Below are positions 1 to 5,394 of a stretch of 5,394 bases of DNA, in pieces (position 1 is the first letter of the stretch; each line of letters starts with the position of its first letter). The stretch spans positions 1 to 5,394 of the forward strand of contig RKRZ01000056.1 of NCBI GenBank assembly GCA_007571105.1, written 5' to 3'. The notes under the pieces were generated by a model. It was not told the DNA's origin, ran no database searches, and worked only from the letters and a program-made list of their open reading frames with translations. The stretch is from Gammaproteobacteria bacterium. Lineage in GTDB: Bacteria > Pseudomonadota > Gammaproteobacteria > Poriferisulfidales > Poriferisulfidaceae. The position numbers and the translations under genes are program-made.

Positions 1-356
1 AGTTTCAGAAACTCGGAAGGCGGTATCGTTACCGGGCCCAGACTCAGCCCGCGCACGGCGCCTCTGCTTCCGGTGCCGAAATCCCGCACCAGCGCGACCA
101 GCAGGATACTGCCAAGAAACAGCGGCAGGACCAGGTTGAGCAAGTATTTCAGCGGCAGGTGCGCGACCAATACCAGGGCCAGCAGCCCGACAGCGATGCG
201 CGTACTGTGTTTCATGACAGCTTCCAGATCCATATCACTGGCGCTGTACTGAGCCATGAGGCTGATGCCAAGCAGGATCAGCAGCAAAATCATCAAGGGA
301 CGGTCCAAAGGCTCCAGCACACGCCCGAGCAATCCGCCAGTCAGCCGCACGTTCAT
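1..356 (-). CDS. rodA: RodA, SEDS peptidoglycan glycosyltransferase of the elongasome (N-terminal part; truncated by window edge)
   Basis: RodA is the inner-membrane glycan-chain polymerase that works with PBP2 in lateral wall growth. Only the first 118 codons are in the window; the frame is open to base 1, so the rest lies outside. The translation shows hydrophobic segments at about residues 20-36, 53-68 and 71-90. A YSAS motif at residues 37-40 follows the first segment. The third is followed by the conserved loop GAVRGLSLGPVTIPPSE (residues 99-115), which matches the E. coli RodA loop GAQRWLDLGIVRFQPSE. The start is the ATG whose first four bases overlap the PBP2 stop (ATGA), so the two are probably translationally coupled, as expected for an mrdA-rodA (mrdB) pair. 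One oddity is Gly103 where SEDS proteins nearly always have Trp. FtsW is the main alternative, but the PBP2 neighbour and the loop sequence favour RodA. Confidence 0.93.
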   Translation of the reverse strand, partial: MNVRLTGGLLGRVLEPLDRPLMILLLILLGISLMAQYSASDMDLEAVMKHSTRIAVGLLALVLVAHLPLKYLLNLVLPLFLGSILLVALVRDFGTGSRGAVRGLSLGPVTIPPSEFLK

Positions 357-2203
357 AGGGCCAGATCATCCTCCAGGTAGAGATCCAGAAGTCGCCGGGC
401 GATGGGTGCGGCCGCAGTCGATCCATGGCCGCCATGCTCCACGATTACAGCCAGCGCAATCTTCGGCTGATAAGCGGGCGCGAAAGCGATAAACAGGGCA
501 TGGTCGCGCAAATGCTCGGGCAGATCTTCGGACTCCATGTATTCGTCGCCATAATTGATCACTTGCGCGGTGCCGGTTTTTCCGGCAATGAGGTAGGAGG
601 CTCCGATGCCCGATCGCTGTGCGGTGCCGTTGGGCGCGTGGACAACATCAATCATGGCGTCCGTGACGTGTTGCCACCATTGCGGGTTGGACAGGTGGAT
701 TTGCGTGACGGTTTCGCTAGGCAGCCAAGTGACAGCGCCGTCACGTTCAAAGCCGCGCAATAGGCGTGGGCGCAAGCGAAGGCCGCGAGTTGCGAGTGCC
801 GCGGTGGCGACGGCCAGTTGCAATGGAGTGGCCAGCATATATCCTTGGCCGATTCCAATGTTGATGGTTTCTTCCGGATACCAGGGTTCTCCCAATGAGG
901 CTCGCTTCCACTTTGGAGAAGGGAGAAGGCCAGGGAGTTCGCTCGGCAGATCAACGTTATGTACTTGGCCAAAGCCAAACGGCGCCAGAAAATCGTGAAT
1001 GTATTGCACCCCCATGCGGTGTGCGAGGGAATAAAAGAAGACGTCGCAGGACTGGGTAATGGAGTCAGCGAGCGTAACCCAGCCATGACCCTGTTCTTTC
1101 CAGTCTCGAAACGGCCGATTGGAGTTGGGCAGTTTGAATGTGGGCCCGGCAAAAAATTCTCGGCTGGGGTGGGCATTTCCGGATTCCAGACCGGCCAGAG
1201 CCATGAAGGGCTTAATTGTGGAACCGGGCGAGTAAACTCCTTGTACTGCACGGTTTAACATAGGCTTATTCGGATTTTCGAAGATCTGTTGATAAAAAGC
1301 CTGACTGATACTGCCTCCCAGCAGATCGGGATCATAGCTGGGAGAACTTGCCATGGCCAGAATATCTCCGCTGCTGGGCTCAATGGCGACAATGGAGCCC
1401 TCCTTACCCTCCAATTCCTGGCTGGCTGCCTGCTGCAGTTTCGTGTCCAGACTCAGAATCAGGTTGGTCCCGGGGCTTGGAATTTTTTGGTCATCAGTCT
1501 TTAGGATGCGTCCCTGAGCATTCACTTGTGCCTGCAGCAGGCCGGGCAGGCCGTGCAGGATCTCTTCGTATTGGCGTTCCAATCCTGATCGGCCAATGCG
1601 GTGCGTATTGCGGTAACGATGAAGATTAATGCGTTTCATGTCTTCTGCGTCGATGCGCGACATGTATCCCAGAGTGTGGGATGTTGCCTCTCTGTAGGTG
1701 TAGCGCCGCCATGGATAGGCGCCGACATAGACGCCGGAGAAGCGGTGCAGGTTGACCGCAAGGCGCGCCACATCTTCCTCGGATAGATATTGTTTGAGGC
1801 TGTTCATGGTATGCCGGTGCGTTCGGCTTTGCCGTTTGAATGCTTTGAGTTCGTGGTCTTTGATGGGAACCAGTTCACGCAGTTGCGCCAGGGTGGCTTC
1901 GAGGTTCGGGACCTGTGCCGGAATAAGCCGCAGCTCATATTGCGCCCCGTTGTCGACCAGCAGAGTTCCATTGCGATCGAAGATCAGTCCGCGCGGTGAG
2001 GGAATTACAATCTGACGCAGATGATTGTTGGTTGACAGCGCTGCGAAATGTGCCGTATGCACAGTCTGCATCCAGCCAATCCGCACCAAGAGGAGCAGCA
2101 GGGCCAGGGTGCCGAGGGTCAGAATGAAGCGGAAGCGGCGATCGATGCTTGCCAGGCGGCGCTGGGTGTGTCTCCGGCTTGAAGAGGAGGTCAGTAGATT
2201 CAT
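353..2203 (-). CDS. mrdA: Penicillin-binding protein 2 (PBP2), elongasome peptidoglycan transpeptidase
   Basis: A class B penicillin-binding protein of 616 residues (E. coli PBP2 has 633) that crosslinks peptidoglycan in the periplasm during rod elongation, paired with RodA. A basic cytoplasmic N-terminus (about residues 10-25) precedes one membrane anchor (about 25-45). The pedestal domain opens with the conserved RGLIFDRNG (71-79). The transpeptidase domain carries all three catalytic motifs: STIK at 328-331 (nucleophile Ser328), SCD at 385-387 and KTGT at 542-545. GIGQGYMLATPLQ (450-462) is also typical of PBP2. Residues Asp367, His373 and Cys386 fit the zinc site described in Acinetobacter PBP2, but the fourth ligand position appears to be Ala352. 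The ATG overlaps the degQ stop by 4 nt (ATGA) and has no visible Shine-Dalgarno, which suggests coupled translation. The stop overlaps the rodA start in the same way. The gene appears intact. Confidence 0.97.
   Translation of the reverse strand: MNLLTSSSSRRHTQRRLASIDRRFRFILTLGTLALLLLLVRIGWMQTVHTAHFAALSTNNHLRQIVIPSPRGLIFDRNGTLLVDNGAQYELRLIPAQVPNLEATLAQLRELVPIKDHELKAFKRQSRTHRHTMNSLKQYLSEEDVARLAVNLHRFSGVYVGAYPWRRYTYREATSHTLGYMSRIDAEDMKRINLHRYRNTHRIGRSGLERQYEEILHGLPGLLQAQVNAQGRILKTDDQKIPSPGTNLILSLDTKLQQAASQELEGKEGSIVAIEPSSGDILAMASSPSYDPDLLGGSISQAFYQQIFENPNKPMLNRAVQGVYSPGSTIKPFMALAGLESGNAHPSREFFAGPTFKLPNSNRPFRDWKEQGHGWVTLADSITQSCDVFFYSLAHRMGVQYIHDFLAPFGFGQVHNVDLPSELPGLLPSPKWKRASLGEPWYPEETINIGIGQGYMLATPLQLAVATAALATRGLRLRPRLLRGFERDGAVTWLPSETVTQIHLSNPQWWQHVTDAMIDVVHAPNGTAQRSGIGASYLIAGKTGTAQVINYGDEYMESEDLPEHLRDHALFIAFAPAYQPKIALAVIVEHGGHGSTAAAPIARRLLDLYLEDDLAL
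370..374 (-). promoter_or_regulatory. Possible Shine-Dalgarno (GGAGG) for rodA, inside the end of mrdA
   Basis: A perfect GGAGG on the minus strand lies 13 nt before the rodA ATG at 356, within codons for the last residues of PBP2. The spacing is longer than the usual 5-9 nt, so it may help rather than decide initiation. Coupling through the ATGA overlap probably matters more. It may be coincidental, because it encodes part of the LEDD tail of PBP2. Confidence 0.3.
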
Positions 2204-3534
2204 GGCAGCAGGATAAAGCGGCTGCGATTGCCGCGCTGAACTTGCAATAGGATTTTTTGCTCATTACGCGCAGCGGCTATGCGGGCCTCATTGATGGAGC
2301 GTACCGCGATGCGGTTGATGGAGCGCAATTGATCTCCTGCGCGAATTCCGAGTTGTCCGGCTCGGCTGTTGGTGTCGGCTTCGACAACGGCAATATGTGC
2401 GATGCCGCCATCGCGCTGATCCGCCAGCACCAGCCCGTGCAGTGCTGGGTGCAGGTCGCTCCCGTCGATGCGCAGATTTGCTGTGGCGGCACGTACCGTT
2501 AGAGTATTGGTGCCGCGGGCCAGTTCGATCTCGACTTCGCGCCCGGCACGCAGCAGCCCCAAGGTCTGCCGCATATCCTGAACATTCCGGATGGTCTGGC
2601 CGTCGATGTGCAGCAAGATGTCGCCTGGGCGAATGCCGGCAACATCGGCCGGAGAGCCATCGATAACTTCTGTAATAACCACGCCTTCACTGAGATCCAC
2701 TGCAAAAGCCTTTGCCAACTCCGGGGTCAGGGCTTGCGCCTGCACGCCCAGTTGCCCGCGCTGGACTTCGCCGTACTCAACCAGTTGCGCGGCAACCTGT
2801 TGGACCATGTGAATCGGAATGGCGAAGCCGATGCCGATGTTTCCGCCGGATTTACTCAAAATGGCAGTGTTGATGCCGATGAGTTCGCCGCGCAGATTTA
2901 CCAGCGCACCTCCGGAATTGCCCGGGTTGATGGAAGCATCCGTCTGGATGAAATTCTGGTAGCCTTGGGTGCGAAAGACCTCCGTGCGCCCCAGTGCACT
3001 GATGATGCCCGAGGTTACGGTTTGGCCCAAGCCAAATGGGTTGCCGATGGCGACGACGAAATCTCCGACCCGCAGTCTTTCAGAATCGGCAATGGGCAGG
3101 CTGACCAGATTCTCCGCCTCAATGCGTAGCATTGCGACATCGGTTTCAGCGTCGGAGCCCACCAGTTCTGCTTTGAATTCGCGGCCGTTATGCAGCGTCA
3201 CTGTAATGTCGCTGGCGCGCTCGATCACATGATGGTTGGTGACGACATAGCCATGTTCGGCATCCAGAATGACGCCGGTGCCCAGTCCTCGGCGTACGCG
3301 CTTGCGGCTTCGCTGTCCCGGCATGTCTCCGAAGAAATGACGAAAGAAGGGATCCTGGAATAACGGACTCGCACGGACCACTTCCTCATGCGCGGTCGAG
3401 ATGTTGACAACGCCAGGGACGGTTTCCTCCAGCATTGGCGCCAAGGAAGGCAAGGTATCGTTTTGCTGCCAAGGCAACTCGGCCGAGGCGCTTGGCAAGG
3501 AGAATGCCATGAGGAGCGCAAGTGCGAGGCGCAT
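2200..3534 (-). CDS. degQ: Periplasmic Do-family serine endopeptidase, DegQ type (HtrA family, two PDZ domains)
   Basis: An exported ATP-independent protease that degrades or holds misfolded periplasmic proteins. From the ATG at 3534 it has 444 residues and begins with a clean signal peptide (MRLALALLMAFSLPSASA, probable cleavage after residue 18). A GTG at 3558 would add 8 residues in the same frame; neither start has a clear Shine-Dalgarno. I prefer the ATG because it puts Arg2 directly before the hydrophobic core. Counting from this ATG, the trypsin-like domain has His102 (in TNHHVI), Asp132 (in ETDVAML) and Ser207 (in NPGNSGGAL), a complete catalytic triad. PDZ1 covers about residues 257-350 and PDZ2 about 364-444. 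The loop between the N-terminus and the protease core is short, and the mature N-terminus (LPSLAPMLE) and overall length match E. coli DegQ (455 aa) better than DegP. A basic cluster (RSRKRVRR, 75-82) lies in that loop. It is coupled to mrdA by an ATGA overlap, an uncommon partner. Confidence 0.95.
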   Translation of the reverse strand: MRLALALLMAFSLPSASAELPWQQNDTLPSLAPMLEETVPGVVNISTAHEEVVRASPLFQDPFFRHFFGDMPGQRSRKRVRRGLGTGVILDAEHGYVVTNHHVIERASDITVTLHNGREFKAELVGSDAETDVAMLRIEAENLVSLPIADSERLRVGDFVVAIGNPFGLGQTVTSGIISALGRTEVFRTQGYQNFIQTDASINPGNSGGALVNLRGELIGINTAILSKSGGNIGIGFAIPIHMVQQVAAQLVEYGEVQRGQLGVQAQALTPELAKAFAVDLSEGVVITEVIDGSPADVAGIRPGDILLHIDGQTIRNVQDMRQTLGLLRAGREVEIELARGTNTLTVRAATANLRIDGSDLHPALHGLVLADQRDGGIAHIAVVEADTNSRAGQLGIRAGDQLRSINRIAVRSINEARIAAARNEQKILLQVQRGNRSRFILLP

Positions 3535-3596
3535 ATCGGTAGCAGAAAAGAGTGTCACAAGAGACGCGGTCGCGGCAACATTGAACTGGTGCGTTC

Positions 3597-3625
3597 ATTA
3601 TAAATCGGAGCCTTCACATGCTTTA
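3597..3625 (-). promoter_or_regulatory. Candidate sigma-70 promoter for degQ-mrdA-rodA
   Basis: The minus strand has an exact TATAAT at 3602-3597 in the only intergenic gap of the window. Transcription would start near 3590 and leave a leader of roughly 30 nt to the GTG, or 55 nt to the preferred ATG, of degQ. With a 17-nt spacer the -35 hexamer would be TAAAGC (3625-3620), a poor match to TTGACA; 16- and 18-nt spacers are no better, and there is no extended -10 TG. It is therefore weak, activator-dependent or fortuitous. I saw no operator-like palindrome and no good terminator for the upstream mutase in this gap. Confidence 0.4.
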
Positions 3626-3655
3626 CCGAGAGGGCTGAATTTTGGGGCGCGGCGC

Positions 3656-5032
3656 TCAAAACGGCATCTTCAAATCGGGGTCTGTCTGATGCATCTGCTC
3701 CTTGAAGGATTTCTGGATCCGTTGCAACACATTTTCGTCGACCCCCTCGAAGCGCAGGACTAGGCAAGGCGTCGTATTGGAGGCGCGGACCAGTCCGAAG
3801 CCATCATCAAAATCCGCGCGCACGCCATCCAGCCGCGTCAGGCGGGCGCCAGGGAATATGGCGCGTTCGGAAAACTGCTCTATAAAGCGATGTTGTGCAC
3901 CGTCTTCTGCACAGGGCAGAGTAATTTCGGGGGTTGCGCATGCCTGCGGCAGCGCGGCGAACACTTCACTTGAACGGAGGGTTTGCGTCGACAGAATCTC
4001 CAGTAACCGGGCTGCAGCGTAGATGCCGTCATCAAATCCGTACCAGCGTTCCTTGAAGAAAAGATGTCCGCTCATTTCGCCGCCGAGAGCGGCGCCGGTT
4101 TCGAGCATCCTGCCTTTAATAAAGGAATGCCCGGTGCGTGCCATAACTGCTGTTCCGCCCGCCTCCTCAATGACGCGCGGCAACAGTCCGGAGCATTTGA
4201 CATCGAAAACCACGGTGGAGCCCGGGGCGCGTTGCAGCACATCTCTGGCATGCACCATCAGTTGCCGGTCAGGCCACAGAATTTCTCCCTGATCGTCGAC
4301 GATGCCACAGCGGTCGCCATCCCCATCCAAGGCAACTCCCAAATCCAGTTGCTCCGACCGCACTCGGTCCTGCAGGTCTTGTAGATTGGCGGGGTCGCTG
4401 GGGTTGGGGTGATGATGCGGGAAGGTTCCGTCGATTTCACAATAAAGCGGGGTAACGGTGGCGCCGCAGGCGCGCAAAGTCGCTACTGCCAGAGGACCGG
4501 CTGCGCCATTGCCAGCATCGAGGGCAATCCGCATGGGGCGGTGCAGTTGAATGCCACTTGTGACGCGGCGGATGTAGGCTTTGGTGACGTCTATGTTGTG
4601 GCAAGGCCCTGTGGAGATTTGAGGGATTGCATCATTTGAGAAGTGAGTGCGCAAGTTTTGAATCTCTTCTCCTGCCAATGTGTGCCCCGCCATCATCATT
4701 TTGAAGCCGTTGTATTCGGAGGGATTGTGACTGCCGGTCACCATGACGCCGGATCCTGATCCGAATTCGTGCGTCGCGAAATACAGCGCGGGGGTCGGCA
4801 GGAGGCCGGCATCGTGCACGGTGATGCCGCTTTCAAGCAGACTCTGGGTCAGGGCATGCGCGAGCATTTCGCTGGATTCGCGCCCGTCACGGCCGACGAT
4901 AAGAGAGCGGATTTCGGGGTAGGCCTCCGATAGCGCGCAACCTAATTGCCGCGCGAAATCATCGGTCAGTTCATTTCCGGCGAGACCTCGAATATCGTAG
5001 GCCCGGAAAACATGCTCGGGGACAGAACTCAC
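3656..5032 (-). CDS. algC: Phosphomannomutase/phosphoglucomutase (AlgC/ManB type, alpha-D-phosphohexomutase)
   Basis: A cytosolic enzyme that interconverts hexose 6- and 1-phosphates (mannose and/or glucose), supplying GDP-mannose or UDP-/dTDP-glucose routes for LPS and exopolysaccharide. The 458 residues agree with the family (P. aeruginosa AlgC is about 463). All four active-site loops are visible: the phosphoserine loop TGSHNP at 99-104 with Ser101, the magnesium loop DGDGDR at 236-241, the sugar-recognition loop GEMSGH at 318-323, and the phosphate-binding loop RASNTTP at 416-422. The GEMSGH loop is the dual-specificity type rather than the phosphoglucosamine-mutase (GlmM) type. The N-terminal FRAYDIRG is also characteristic. 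The start is a GTG that overlaps the dut stop as GTGA. A weak GGAA lies 4 nt upstream, so coupling with dut is likely. The dut-algC order is that of pseudomonads. Substrate preference cannot be read from sequence, so the symbol is by homology. Confidence 0.93.
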   Translation of the reverse strand: MSSVPEHVFRAYDIRGLAGNELTDDFARQLGCALSEAYPEIRSLIVGRDGRESSEMLAHALTQSLLESGITVHDAGLLPTPALYFATHEFGSGSGVMVTGSHNPSEYNGFKMMMAGHTLAGEEIQNLRTHFSNDAIPQISTGPCHNIDVTKAYIRRVTSGIQLHRPMRIALDAGNGAAGPLAVATLRACGATVTPLYCEIDGTFPHHHPNPSDPANLQDLQDRVRSEQLDLGVALDGDGDRCGIVDDQGEILWPDRQLMVHARDVLQRAPGSTVVFDVKCSGLLPRVIEEAGGTAVMARTGHSFIKGRMLETGAALGGEMSGHLFFKERWYGFDDGIYAAARLLEILSTQTLRSSEVFAALPQACATPEITLPCAEDGAQHRFIEQFSERAIFPGARLTRLDGVRADFDDGFGLVRASNTTPCLVLRFEGVDENVLQRIQKSFKEQMHQTDPDLKMPF

Positions 5033-5394
5033 TGGGTTCCGCTGTGCCCGAATCCACCCGTGCCCCGGGCACTTTCATCAAAGGTCTCGACCACCTCAAA
5101 CTGCACGCGCTCGACCGGCACCACCACCAATTGCGCAATCCGTTCGCCCACGTCGATGGTGAAGTCTTCCGCGCCTCGATTCCAACATGAAATCATAATT
5201 TCCCCTTGATAGTCGGAATCAATCAGGCCGACCAGATTGCCGAGCACGATGCCGTGCTTGTGACCCAATCCGGAGCGCGGCAGGATCACGGCCGCGTAGC
5301 CGGGATCTTCGATGTGAATGGCAAATCCGGTGGGCAGAAGTTCGGTGTCGCCCGGGCGAAGCGTCACGGGCTCTTCCAGACAGGCGCGCAAGTC
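5029..5394 (-). CDS. dut: dUTPase (deoxyuridine 5'-triphosphate nucleotidohydrolase), C-terminal part; truncated by window edge
   Basis: Hydrolyses dUTP to dUMP and pyrophosphate, keeping uracil out of DNA and feeding thymidylate synthesis; the family is a cytosolic homotrimer. The 121 visible residues begin with DLRACL, the end of motif I, so about 30 N-terminal residues lie beyond the window. The TTG at 5391 is the internal Leu of this motif, not a real start. Counting from the first visible residue, motif II is PRSGLGHKHGI (39-49), motif III is GLIDSDYQGE (56-65) with probable catalytic Asp59, motif IV is ERIAQLV (84-90), and the P-loop-like motif V is RGTGGFGHSG (110-119). The fragment is nearly collinear with E. 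coli Dut (151 aa). Its TGA lies inside the GTGA overlap with the downstream mutase. In pseudomonads coaBC lies upstream of dut; that region is not visible here. Confidence 0.96.
   Translation of the reverse strand, partial: DLRACLEEPVTLRPGDTELLPTGFAIHIEDPGYAAVILPRSGLGHKHGIVLGNLVGLIDSDYQGEIMISCWNRGAEDFTIDVGERIAQLVVVPVERVQFEVVETFDESARGTGGFGHSGTQ

Noticed and set aside
652..1251. 199-codon open frame on the minus strand inside mrdA
   Set aside because: It is an alternative frame of the clear PBP2 gene, has no recognisable domain, and its composition is that of a shifted coding frame.
2608..3129. 173-codon open frame on the plus strand opposite degQ
   Set aside because: It is antisense to the protease core, has no recognised motif and no Shine-Dalgarno that I can see. 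Long antisense frames are common opposite GC-rich genes.
3288..3311. Basic cluster RSRKRVRR in the DegQ loop, as a possible novel binding patch
   Set aside because: Basic stretches just before the GLG(T/S)G segment occur in many HtrA proteins; by itself this is not notable.
3640..3661. TTTT...AAAA flanked GC-rich imperfect inverted repeat at the mutase stop, as a possible terminator
   Set aside because: Only the outer five base pairs match, the GC core does not pair well, and no T-tract follows on the minus strand.
5029..5391. TTG at 5391 as the start of a short dUTPase
   Set aside because: This Leu belongs to the conserved DLRA of motif I and the frame stays open to the window edge, so the gene is simply cut off.
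1..5394. Search for a defence system, mobile element, CRISPR, tRNA or other accessory module
   Set aside because: The window is almost fully covered by five housekeeping genes in one orientation; no direct repeats, terminal inverted repeats, tRNA-like folds or transposase-like frames were seen.

Overview
The window is a compact bacterial chromosomal segment in which every gene reads on the minus strand. Read in transcription order, from high to low coordinates, it holds: the C-terminal part of a dUTPase (dut, cut by the right edge), a complete phosphomannomutase/phosphoglucomutase (algC/manB type), a complete periplasmic Do-family serine protease (degQ type), a complete penicillin-binding protein 2 (mrdA), and the N-terminal part of the SEDS glycosyltransferase RodA (cut by the left edge). 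The RodA fragment has no in-window stop codon but translates cleanly from 356 down to 1.

Protein similarity and gene order suggest a gammaproteobacterium or a close relative such as the Acidithiobacillia. The DegQ, PBP2, RodA and dUTPase sequences all resemble the Escherichia coli/Pseudomonas forms. The dut-algC adjacency is the one known in pseudomonads (coaBC-dut-algC-argB). The DNA is moderately GC-rich. This placement is an inference from remembered sequences; no species can be assigned.

The genes form two tightly packed blocks. dut and the mutase overlap by 4 nt (GTGA). degQ, mrdA and rodA are joined by two 4-nt ATGA overlaps. The only non-coding DNA is about 100 to 120 bp between the mutase and degQ. 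It carries a perfect TATAAT on the minus strand, a candidate promoter for degQ-mrdA-rodA, and no convincing terminator, so readthrough from dut-algC is possible.

Functionally the segment links dUTP removal and activated-sugar supply (the mutase makes mannose-1-P or glucose-1-P for surface polysaccharides) with envelope quality control (DegQ) and the core elongation machinery of the cell wall (the PBP2 transpeptidase and RodA polymerase). This is conserved housekeeping DNA. I saw no mobile element, RNA gene, CRISPR array or defence system. The points worth a second look are the coupling of a periplasmic protease to the elongasome pair, the apparent loss of one zinc ligand in PBP2, and a Trp-to-Gly change in a conserved RodA loop.
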